Made by a program: the position numbers and the translations under genes. The notes below the pieces were generated by a model. That model searched no databases and was not told where the DNA came from. It saw only the letters and a list, made by a program, of their open reading frames with translations. A stretch of DNA of 64,000 nt from Pyropia haitanensis (taxonomy: Eukaryota; Rhodophyta; Bangiophyceae; Bangiales; Bangiaceae), in NCBI GenBank assembly GCA_008729055.1, contig SDUX01000002.1, forward strand, positions 6,239,485-6,303,484, given 5' to 3'. This document shows, piece after piece, positions 12,272-21,873 of the stretch; positions within the stretch are counted from its first letter, which is position 1, and each line of letters opens with the position of its first letter.

Positions 12272-14579
12272 TCATTTGACTACCGGTACTTTTCATCCAA
12301 TTTTGTTGAAAGCAATGATCAAACAAAAGCACTTTTTTTTGACATGACCTATGAATGGGCTGGGGCGCGGAGCGGAGGGGGCGTAAAGGGGGGAAGGGCG
12401 GAGACGGCGAGGGGGCGGGGGGGCGGGGGGGGAGAGAGACACACGGGAGGGAGTGTGGGGGTGTGTGTAGTCCCGCGCAGCCAAGACATGGCGGGAATGG
12501 CACACGGGAAGAGAAAGAGCGGGGCGATGAGCCGCACGCCTCTGTGGGACGAGCGTCGACCGGGTCGGCGATGGACACTAGGGGCAAACACAGTCCAGGG
12601 ACGGCGCCGCCGCACCCCCGTCCCTCGCACGCGGTCACCGCCGTGGCCGTCCCCTACGCGGCGGCGGCCGGCCCGCCGCGCACTCAGCGGCGAGGCGAGG
12701 CCGCCGTCACGGCCGCCGCGCACCCCCCCCCCCCCCCCCCCCCGCCAGCGGCGGCGTGACGCGCGGCCAGGTAGAGGCGGCCACCGCCCTGACGGCGCGG
12801 GACGCGACGACGAGCCCAGCGGGCGCCGCCGCTGGGGTTCCCCCCGGCGCGCGTCCGCCCCCCCCCCCTTGCGCGGCCATGATGCGAGCGGCTCTCCCGC
12901 CCGCGGCGGGTGCGCCGCGCCCGCCCCGCCCCACGCCGCGCGCGCCGCCGGCCGCGTCGGGGAGGCGACGCCACCCCTTGCGCGGCGGAGCGGCCGACGC
13001 GGGGATGCCGCCGGCGGGGGGGGGGCACCCCCGCCGCGCCGTCCCGCGGGCGCCCGCGGCGGCACCCGCGCCGCCGACGGGCGGACCCCCAGTTTGCCGC
13101 CGCCGAGGCGCGCGCGCGCGCGGGGACGCGCACGCCAAGCGGGTGCGCGACCGGGACGACGCCACCGCAGCCGCTCCGCCGCCCCGCGCGGCGGGTGCGC
13201 GCGGCGGTGGCCAACGGTGGCGACGCCCGCCGCCGCCTCGGCACGCCGCTCCCACGCGGCGCACCGCGCGGCGGTGGCCGCCAACGTGGCCACGTACCGA
13301 CGCGCACGCCGTCGCGGGCGGCCGCCGCGCTCGCTCGCCGCGGCCGCGACGGTGCTCGGCGCCGACGCGGGGGGGTGCTCGCCGGGCTGGACGTCCCTTG
13401 CCACGGCGGCGGCCGCCGCGGCCGCCGCCCGCGCGCACGCCGCGGCCGCGCGCGCGCGCGGGTGACCGCGTTGGAGGGGACGCAGCGGCCGTTGACCGCC
13501 GACGTGGACGCGCTGCAGGCGCTGGGTGGACCGTGCCAATGGGATGCTGGGCGACGCGTAGAGGCGGACGGGCGGGGGGGGGGGGGTCACGGTGGGCCCC
13601 ACCCGCCGGGGGGGGGCGCCGAAAGCGGAGAGGGGGGAGGGGGGGGGGGGGGGGGGCGCCGCGGCTCGCCACCTCTGGGTAGGACGGGCCGCGGCGGCGG
13701 CACGCGTCGCGGAGCGGCCGCCGCAGGGGTGGCGACGCGGCGCGCACGGCCGCGCGCGCGCGCCGCCCAACCCCCCCCCCCACGGGCAAGACTGGGACCA
13801 AACCGCCGCCGCGGCGGCGGCGGCCGCCGCGCCGCGGCGCGCCGCTGCCTCACCTCCCCCGGCGCCCTCGTGCCGCCCTGCCGGTCGCGTCGGAACCCCG
13901 CGCACCGCCGCGCAGCGGGCGGCCACTGCTGGCAGCAGCGACGCGCCGCGTTGCCAGCCACAATGGAAAAAAAAAACAGGCGCGGGCGGCGGCTGTCCGA
14001 GCCGCCACCAAGGGGGACCCCCCTGCCTAGGATGAAACGACGGACGGGGCGGGTGCCACGGGCACCTCGCTACGGGCTGTGCTGGGTGGCGCCCGTGGGG
14101 CGCCCCCCCCCTGCATGCACGCCACGCGTGCGCCGGCGGGGCGGCACCCGCAGCAGACCCGCACGCGCGCGGGGGACCATCCAAGGGGCGTGCAGGCGCG
14201 CCGGCGGCCGGCCACAGCGGCGGCGGCGGTCCTTTGGTTGGCGGCCCCGCCCCGCCGCACCGTCCCACGGGCGGGCGGTGCGCCGCGGCGGCCACCGCAG
14301 CGGCGCGCGCGCACCGCCAGACGCGGCCGCTCCCATCCCCCCACCACCACTACTCGCCCGCGGTGCTCGAGCCGCGGCGCCCGCCACAGCCACGGCCACC
14401 CCCGCCGCCCCCTCGACCGCGCGTACCCCCCCCCCCCCCCCCCCCAGACAGGGACAATGGCCACGGCGGCCGTGGTGCGGGCGACCTGGCCACAGACGCC
14501 GCGCGCAGGCGGCCGCGGCGTAGCACGCAAGCGGCCGCACCTCTCCCCCCCCCCCACCCCCCCCCACGTGGCGCCGTGG
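12272..14579. other. Gap: GC-rich region, no gene resolved
   Basis: Open frames on both strands run through this stretch. The longest, minus 14295-12349 and plus 12910-14523, have no recognisable domain and their Arg/Pro/Ala composition is what GC-rich noncoding sequence gives. Poly-C and poly-G tracts are frequent (for example 12723-12743, 13635-13656 and 14430-14446). A C-tract ending in CAG at about 14446 looks like a plus-strand acceptor, but no convincing exon follows. A gene may be hidden here that is not identifiable by eye. Confidence 0.45.
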
Positions 14580-15263
14580 CTACACCCCCCCCCCGCCCCT
14601 ACCCCTCCCCCCTCCCCCCCCCCCCCCAACCTCCGCCGCCCGCTCCAACAGCAAGTCCGCCACGTGCGCGTGCACGCCGAGCACGTCCGCCACGGCCACG
14701 TCCACGTCCCCCCCCCCCCCCCCGGATGGCCGCCACCGCGTCGGCAACGAGCGCCGGGATGTCCTCCCGCGCGTGGCGGCCGCGCGACAAAAAGACGGGG
14801 AGGACGAGCACGCGGCGGGCGCCCGCGGCGACCGCCGTGGCGAGGCCGTCGGCGATGGAGGGGGCGGCCAGCTCCATGTGCGCCGCGTAGACGGGGCGCC
14901 GCGCCGCGTCACGGGCGGCGACGAGGGCGGCAAGGTCGGTGAGTGCCGCGTTGGCCGCCGCCACCCGCGAGCCGTGGTCGACCAGCAGCAGCGCCGTCGT
15001 GGCGGCGGCGGCGGGGGTACCACCCGCGGCGGTGGGGGGGTGGAGGGGGTGGAGGGGGTGGGGGGGGGGGGGGGGGGGGGCCGCCGTCGCCGTCGTTGGA
15101 GCGGCGGACGGGCCCCACGGCCGCGGCGGGGGGGGGGGGGCGCCCAGCCCGCCGCGTGGCGGCGGCGCGGCGGTGCCGCCGCCCGCCGCGGGCGGCCGCC
15201 GCCCGCCGCCACGCGCGCCGGCCGGGGCGTGGCCGGCACCGCAGAGACAAACGCGGGCGCCAT
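14580..15263 (-). CDS. SirB/CbiX-type sirohydrochlorin ferrochelatase
   Basis: This would be the last enzyme of siroheme synthesis, inserting Fe2+ into sirohydrochlorin; in plants and algae it is a small plastid protein serving nitrite and sulfite reductases. The core reads LLLVDHGSRVAAANAAL (near 14991-14941), then AHMELAAPSIADGLATAV and VLPVFLSRGRHAREDIPALV, which match the class II chelatase family. The ATG at 15263 begins MAPAFVSAVPATPRPARVAA, transit-peptide-like, but in another frame. The switch lies at the 13-G run at 15128-15140. After the core, the 16-C run at 14708-14723 (plus strand) again changes frame, leading into DVDVAVADVLGVHAHVADLLLERAAEV, which fits the expected C-terminal helix. 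Either these runs are mis-sized or very short introns exist. It is divergent from the secreted-protein gene at 16486. Confidence 0.72.
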   Translation of the reverse strand: MAPAFVSAVPATPRPARVAAGGGRPRRAAAPPRRRHAAGWAPPPPRRGRGARPPLQRRRRRPPPPPPPTPSTPSTPPPPRVVPPPPPPRRRCCWSTTARGWRRPTRHSPTLPPSSPPVTRRGAPSTRRTWSWPPPPSPTASPRRSPRAPAACSSSPSFCRAAATRGRTSRRSLPTRWRPSGGGGGDVDVAVADVLGVHAHVADLLLERAAEVGGGGGGGRGRGGGGV

Positions 15264-16485
15264 GACGACCGCGGCGTCGGACGGGGAACGGCGGGTCCAC
15301 GAGGCGGAAAGGGGGGGGAAAAGGTGGGGGGGGAAGGCGAGGGGGGAGCGCTGGAAGGCGGACGGGGAGGGGGGGGTGGGGGGGGGAGCGGGGTGGGCGG
15401 GGGGAGGGTGGAGGGGATGGCGGAGTGCTGGTTGCGAGAGTGGGACACCTTCTCCAGCCAGCAGGAACCCGAGGTCGACGCCACGCGGCAGATCAGACAC
15501 CACTTGCTGGTGAGTGTTCAACCGAGTAACAAATACTATTTGGAAACATACTCGTCCTTTGGATGCCATGTTACAGGTCGCGTATTTTGCCTGCAAGATG
15601 GGAAATCTTGGACTGAAAATCCCGCTGACTACACTCTTCGTTGACCACGTCATCTGCTCCGGCTGCTGTTGCACAGCTCTCATCACGTGGCAACGACGCG
15701 GAACAACAATGACCCGTGGCAGTAGTATGGCGGTCCCTGATAGGCCAGGACGAGGTGTGACGTCGTTCATTCATCATTGTCACCTGCACACGTGCAAGAA
15801 CATTCGCCAGTGTGGAGCGCGCGGATGGAGCCCCCACGGTGGCCGCCGCGGATTCCGCATCATCCCCGCGCAATGGGCAACCGCCGCGGGCCGCCGGGGG
15901 GCGCGGTGCGGTGCGGCGCCCGCCCGCGCATTGCCCCGCGGCGACACCGCCACGGCGGGGCGACCCCGCGCCGCGCCGAGGCCAACCCCGCCGCGGGCCG
16001 CGACGCCGCGCCGTGCGCGTTGCTGGCGCGGCTACCGGTAGCCGCCGCGGTGTACAGTACGTGCCGCGGCGCGAGGACGGGCGTCGCACGCTTGGAGGGG
16101 AGCTGCGAGTGTGGGGCGGCGGAGGGGGGGGGGGGGGGTCGGCGCCTGTTTTCCGCGTCCGCCGCTAAGCGCGTCGCGCTGTGTTGCCGCGGCCGCCGCT
16201 GCGTCGTCTGGGAGGCCACCCGCGGGGCGGGCGGCCTCGCCGTGGACTACCGTCACGGGATGCGCAGATGGCTATAAAGGGGAGCGCGACACGAGCGTCC
16301 CGCATCCCGAGTTCTCTGCTCAACGACCCAACGTCGGCAGCCCCACCCTCCCGCCGCCCACCGCCTGCCTGCCCCTGGTCGGCGCCGACGCGTTCCGCCC
16401 GCCGCGCTCCCCCCTCGCCGCCCCCGACGCTCACCCCTTGTCCGTGCGCTCGGTGCGGTGCCGACCTCCCCCGTGCGCGACGCCC
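15264..16485. other. Gap: divergent promoter region
   Basis: This 1.2-kb region lies between divergent SirB (minus) and secreted-protein (plus) genes. An island of ordinary composition at about 15490-15790 stands out from GC-rich flanks. It includes an ATCACGTGGC G-box core near 15683. The plus-strand gene has its TATA box at 16273. No separate gene is seen. Confidence 0.6.
16273..16278 (+). promoter_or_regulatory. TATA box of secreted-protein gene
   Basis: TATAAA in the context GGCTATAAAGGGGAG is a consensus TATA element 208 bases upstream of the ATG at 16486, on the correct strand. Very few AT hexamers occur in this GC-rich surrounding, which makes chance less likely. Confidence 0.65.
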
Positions 16486-17363
16486 ATGGCTGCCAAGGCG
16501 TCGGCAGCCCGTCGCGTTGCCGCGGCCGCCGCCCTCGTCGCGGTGGTTGGCGTGGCGGTGGCCACGGCGGGCGCGCCCGCGGCGGGCGCGCCCGCGGCCG
16601 GCCGCGGGTTTGCCCCCCGGCCCCCCCCCCCGCCACGGCCGCCCGCGAAGCCAACGACACTCCCCCCGCCACGGAGCTACCCGTCGAGGACTTTCTCTCC
16701 AAGCACTGCAGGGGGGAGCCCATCGTGGGTGACACCGTCGTCGCGGCCAACTCCAACGGCTCGTGGGCTGGCTACTGCGGGCTGGTGCTGGCCGTCCCCG
16801 GCGGGAAGCTCACCTGGGGCGCGCGCGCCTCGGTCCGGTGTTCCGACTACTTTTCCATCGACCTGGCCGGCGGCGCGTCGGCCGCGCCGGCCGGCGGGGA
16901 CAAGACGGACGACGGGAAGGTGACGTGGGCGGCCGGCTCGACGGTGCGGGCCGCCTCCATGGGCGTGTCTGTCCGGGACATTGACGTGGGGGCGGACGCG
17001 GCCGTGCTCGCCCCGAGTGGGATGAGTCTAGAGGCGCTGGGGGACGTGACCATTGGGCGAGGCGCCGTGTTCCACTCTGCCTATAACGGGGTGGCCATCA
17101 CCGGCGGCGGTGACGTGCACGTTGGCCGTGGCGTCAGGCTCATGGCGGACCGCGGTGTCGTCTACGTGACCGCGGGAGAGGACTTGCGTGTGCTGCCAGA
17201 CACGTACGTGCAGGCGGGGCACGACGCCGTGCTGCGCGCTGGAGCGGCCGCGGCGCTCGACGCGTCGCGCCTGGTGTCGACGGCGAGGGTGGTGGTCACG
17301 GCGCCCACCTGTACGGCGACGAATACGACCGCCTCGGCACCACTGGTGCAAGTGTGTGACTAG
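16486..17363 (+). CDS. Secreted protein, unknown family, beta-helix-like
   Basis: I do not recognise the family. The ATG at 16486 gives MAAKASAARRVAAAAALVAV, a clear signal peptide with hydrophobic core to about residue 30 and an Ala/Gly-Ala cleavage region. An 11-C run at 16621-16631 then forces a change of frame, after which the product continues as NDTPPATELPVEDFLSKHC to the stop at 17363. Total length is about 292 residues. The mature part has short repeats of alternating hydrophobic and polar residues with regular Gly/Asp turns (GSTVRAASMGVSVRDIDVG, GDVTIGRGAVFHSA, GDVHVGRGVRLMADRG, GEDLRVLPDTYVQAGHDAVL). This pattern is typical of right-handed parallel beta-helices. Cys residues at both ends could form disulfides, consistent with an extracellular place. 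A cell-wall or matrix role is inference. Confidence 0.68.
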
Positions 17364-17791
17364 ACCGAGTCGTGTGGCGGGAGTTGGCGGCGGGGGAGGG
17401 GGGAAAAGTGCGGGGGGGGGGGGGAAGAGCGGCGGGCGGAGAGCGGATGCGGTACGGCGACTCTTGGGAGGGGCCGCGAATGGTAGACAACTATTGTTGA
17501 CGGTGCCCAGTAGCTCTTTTGGGTCCCCCGGTGGTACGGCCCATGGGCCCCATGCCAGAGGGGAAACCTCCAGCGGTGGTCGACGCCGCCGCAGCGCCAA
17601 CCCCATCCCCTCCATCCATCGGCAGCCTCGGCGACCGCGACCGCCGCGGCCGCCCCTACGCCGCGTGGCCGCGCCGCCCAGCCAACCGCCATCGTCGGCC
17701 ATCGCGCACCGCGGGCCGACGGGGGAGCGGCCGTCCCGTCCACCGCCGCGCCCTTGTCCCCGTGACGGCGGCAGGACACAAGACGACGACG

Positions 17792-17829
<38 letters not shown>

Positions 17830-18175
17830 GGTGGCGCAACGGCGCGCGCCGCCCGCCCGCGCACGCGCCGCGCCGGCCGTCGTGACGGGCGGCGCGGCGC
17901 GGGCGGCCGCCGTGGCGCCCCCTACGCGTTGGCCGACGCCGGCGGCGGGTCCCCCGCGTCGGCCGGTCTGTTTTTCGTTTTTTTTTGTTTTTTTTTTCCG
18001 CGGTCGGGGGGCGGCGTGGCGCCCGCGTCGCGCGCCGCTTGTCCCCCCCCCCCCCCACCAACAGTGGCGCCCGCCGTGGCACGGGGCGTCGCGCCACCCA
18101 CCTCGAGCGGCTGCCCTGCTCCTCACGCCCCCCCCCCCCCCCCCGCGCCCTCCCGCCCCCACCCCCCCCCCGCAC
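17364..18175. other. Gap: convergent 3' region with T-rich tract
   Basis: This separates the stops of the secreted-protein gene (plus) and the CAP gene (minus). A T-rich tract at about 17968-17998 reads as an A-rich tract about 180 bases after the CAP stop codon on the minus strand. Poly-C runs are at 18044-18056 and 18126-18145. No gene is supported. Confidence 0.55.
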
Positions 18176-18992
18176 CTACTCGAGATAGTACCACACTTGA
18201 AAAAAGCACGCGGCGTACGCGACCCCCCCCCGGGCGGCCACCCCACACCCGCCCACATCCGTACCCGCACGGAGCACCACCGCCCGTGACGCGGCGCGGC
18301 GGAGCCACCGCCGCACCACCGCCGCGGCGACCGCGGCCGGCGCCGCCGCCGCCGCCGGCGCCGCCGCCGCCGCCGCCTCCCCCGCGGCGGCGGTGCCACG
18401 CCGGGCGGCCACCGCCGCGACCACCCACTCGGCGGCAACATAGCCGGGGTAGACGGCCAGCGGCGGTGGCACGGGCGGGAGGGCGCGGCGGGCGGCGGCC
18501 ATGGCGCGCGCGTGCGCCGCCGCGGCGGTGGCGAGCGCGTCGCCGGTGCCGGCGGTGCGGGTGATGGCGTGGAGGTAGCCGGCGGCGGGGGTGTCACCGC
18601 GGGCGGAGCGGGCGGCGTTGAGGAGTGGCAGCAGCAGCGCCGCCGTCTAGGGGGGGGGGGGGAGGGGGGGGGGGACGCGACCACCACCGTGAGTGTGCCA
18701 AGGGGATGCGGGCGCAGCGGAGGCGGGAGCAACGCGTCACGCAGGACGCACAATAGGAGAATGGGGTGGCCACCGCGTTAGCGGCGCGTCCTCGACGGCG
18801 CCGCGTCCTGGACGGCGGTGGTGCCCCCCCCCCCACCCCCGCCCCCCAGTCCTCTTTTTCCCTCTCGCTCCCCCCCCACCCCCCTACTGCGCTGGCGTGT
18901 GCCGTCCACGCCACGAGCCGTCCGTACCTGGTTGCCATAGCTGCCCGCCACCCCTGCCGCCGCCGCCGCCCCGGCGGGGCGGCCGCCACCCG

Positions 18993-19024
<32 letters not shown>

Positions 19025-19158
19025 GCGGCGGTGGCGGTGGCAGCGGCGGCCGCCACCGCCGCGGCTGCCACCCCCACCCCCACCACCGCCGCGGTGGCGG
19101 TGACGATGATGGCCACGACGCTGCCGCGGCGGGCCTTGCGGCCGGTCGGTGCCATCAT
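18176..19158 (-). CDS. CAP/SCP-superfamily secreted protein, 2 exons
   Basis: CAP (CRISP, antigen 5, PR-1) proteins are mostly secreted and can bind lipids or sterols. Exon 1 (19158..18928) starts MMAPTGRKARRGSVVAIIVT, a basic then hydrophobic signal peptide or anchor to about residue 43, followed by a Gly/Ala linker. The intron is 18927..18647, with donor gtacgg and a long C-tract ending in ctag. Exon 2 is 18646..18176, joined in phase 0 (SYGNQ then TAALLLPLLNAAR). The CAP pattern is LLNAARSARGDTPAAGYLHA, then AAAAHARAMAAARR, then AAEWVVAAV and a helix before SRAVVLRAGTDVGGCGVAAR and YAACFFQVWYYLE at the C-terminus. Product length is 233 residues. The usual second catalytic-like His is not obvious, and an Ala-rich insertion replaces part of the core, so this is a divergent member. 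Neither exon is informative alone. Confidence 0.62.
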
Positions 19159-19480
19159 TGGCGGTGAGGAGGGGCCGGCCGACACGGCCTGAGGGGCTCC
19201 TGCGCTGAGCGGCAAAGCGGGTAGGGGGGGGGGGAGGCGGCGAAAGAGGGCGCGGCGGTGCCGACGGCGCTCGACGACGGCCGGCAGCGGCTGGCGGGTG
19301 GGCGTCCGCTGCCGCCGCGGCCGCCGTCGCCGCCGCCGCCCGCGGGGGCACACCCCTTTGTACCCGCGCTCGGGCGGCTCTGCTCCACCCCGTCGTCCGC
19401 TCCTCCCCCCCCCTCCCGCTGTCACCGCGGGTACCCGCCGGCAACGCTCCCCCAGCCGCCCGCCGCACAGCCGCTGGCGT

Positions 19481-19517
<37 letters not shown>

Positions 19518-21873
19518 GCCACGCCGCCCGTGCCGGTACATACCCCCCCCCCCCAGCCGTCCCGCCACCACCACACCCACTCCACACCACCCCCTCCCCC
19601 GCCTCCCCCCCCCCCCCCCCCCCCGCCGCGGCCGCCGCCTCCCGTGGCCACCCTCCCAGCCGCCCCCCCTCTCCCCCCCCCCCCCCCCCATCCTCCACCC
19701 CCACCCCCCGCGGCAGCAGCAGCCGCCACCGCACTCTCACGCCACCGCCGCCGCCACCGCCGATGGGGTCGCCGCACGCCGACGGGGCGCCGCCGCCGAC
19801 GGGGCGCCGCCGCCGACGCGGCGGCGCCGCCGACGCGGCGCGCCGCCGCGCGTGGCGTGTGCAGCCCGCCGCCGCGACGGACTGACACGCCCCGCCCGCC
19901 GCCGCGTGCGCCCAGTCGGCGGGTGGGGGCGGTGTTCCCCCCCCCCCCCCCCCCCGCCCCCCTACCCATACTGTCCTCTCCACCCCCCCCCCCTCCCCCC
20001 CCGGAGCCGCCCGCGTCCCCGCGCGGCTTGGCCGCCCCGGCTGTGCCCAACCCCCCCCCCCCCCCACCCCCCCCCCACCCCTCTCCCTCTTGCCACACCT
20101 CCCGCCTTTTTTTTTTTTTTCCGGTGGGGACGGGTGCCGCCGCCGGCGCCCACCGGCTACGCGTCGATCCGCCCCGCGTGAGTGGCGGCGGCCGGCAACG
20201 CTGCCGTTGGCGGCCGAACCGGCTGCCGCGGCGGTGCGGGGCGGCCGCCGCGCGTGCGGCGGTGGCGGCGGTGGCGGCGGTGGCGGCGGTGGCGGTGGCG
20301 GCGGTGGCGGCGGTGGCGACGGTGGCGGCGCTGCTGCACCCGTGAGGGGCAAAGGCGGTGGGGGGAGAGGTGGAGGGCGGTCGCGCGTAGAGCGCGGGGG
20401 GGGGGGGGGGGGGGGGAGAGGGGGATGGTGGATGGGGTGGAGTGGGGGTTGCAGAAGAGAATGGGTACGGCCATGCGGTGCGCGAGAGGGGGTTGCCTGG
20501 TGGGCACGGCGGGAGGGTCCGAGAGGGGGAGCACCGGCCGTAGGGGGGCGCCGCCGGTGGGGGTCTGGTGGCGACGGTGCCGTGACCCAGAACACGACAG
20601 GGCACAGCATACGACGGTGCGGTCAATGCAGGACGGCACGCGAGGTACACGCGGCAGAGCTGTTTATTGTTGCACCCGTAGCACGAGACAACAACAGAGG
20701 TGGCAGCACCCCACAACGCAGCCACGCGGCAGCAGCCGCAGCTGGGGCAGCAGCGACAGCAGCCGCGGCAGCGGTGGCGGCTGTCTCCAGCCGGCCGCGT
20801 CGAGTGGCAGCCGGCGGCGCGACCGCCGTGGCTCGGCGGCACGTGCGCTCCGCGGGTGTGGGTGCCAGCCGACCCCATGCGGCGGCGCCACCGCCAACGC
20901 CGCCGCAAACGCCCGTGCGCGTAGGGCCCCGTCGGGGTGCAGGGCTGCGCCGCGTGCCCGACGGCGCCGCCCGGGGGGAACGGGGTGTCCCGCCCCGAGC
21001 GCGCCACGACGGCGACGCGGGGCGAGCGTCCGCCTCGACACCAAGGCACTGAGTTTAAAATGGGGGGGACGGCACGGGCGGGCACACCGCGACGGACTTG
21101 CTTGCGCATCGCCGCAGGGCAGGAAGCACCACAAAAGACACCCCTGCGGTCCGCCGCGGGGGAAGTCGTCCGGGCAACTCGCCGCCCGCACCGCCCGGCG
21201 CTCGCTCGCAGTAGATGACGGGTCGTGACGGTGACGGCGACGGAACGGGGGGGCGCGAGCCACCGGGGTGGGCGCCAATACACGGAGCGAAGAAATCCAC
21301 AGCAGCTACCTACTATACACCTGCACACACCACACAACAGGCGGTGGGGGGGGGGGGGGACACCGCGACTACATCCACTACACCCACCGTACGAAAAAAC
21401 AGCAAGAAAAAGGAATGGAGTGGGACGGCAAAGGGGGGGGGAGAAACTGTCGCAACCACGCGCAAGCCCACCTCACACGCACGGCACGAGAGGCCGGACG
21501 TGCGCCAGGGGTTCGCATCGTTGGCCGCAACGGGGGAAGGAGGGTCGGACGCCGGCCGACTACGGAAGGGTCCTCAAAAAAAATCAGCAACAAGACACCA
21601 GGGGCACGACACCGGGGGCCGCAGGGAGAGCCAAATACGAGCACGCGGGGTGGGCATGGCATTGCCATGGGGGGAAGAGTTGGTTGAGACAGCGGGAAGG
21701 TGCAGGGGCTCGTTCAACAGCGGCCACTGCTCACGCACCACACGCAGCAGCCACTTGCATGGAAGGGACTGCGCTACTCCAGGAGCGACAACGGCAGCGG
21801 GCTGCTCGGCAGCTGCGAAAGGCCACGCCCAGGAGCTCCCCAAGCCAGAGTCTACTCAGCAGCTGTCACCGCT
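19159..21873. other. Gap: repeats and C-tracts, no gene supported
   Basis: The region upstream of the CAP gene contains (C)n tracts at 19590-19624, 19672-19689, 19938-19956 and 20050-20078, a T-tract at 20106-20120 and a GGTGGCGGC repeat at 20257-20331. A minus-strand frame at 21278-20664 is open but shows no domain. From about 21290 to 21700 composition is more average and probably marks the 3' flank of the adenylate-kinase-like gene. Confidence 0.5.
20257..20331. repeat. GGTGGCGGC-type microsatellite
   Basis: About eight imperfect copies of a 6-9-bp GGC/GGT motif. No gene could be attached to it. Confidence 0.7.

Noticed and set aside
12349..14295. Minus-strand frame of 648 codons with an Arg/Ala helix-like segment near 13300
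   Set aside because: A short part (YVATLAATAARCAAWERRAE) looks helical, but there is no domain and the opposite strand is equally open. Not enough to call a gene.
14430..14460. C-tract ending in CAG as a plus-strand 3' splice site
   Set aside because: It looks like the acceptors of real introns here, but no exon with protein-like sequence follows and no donor was found.
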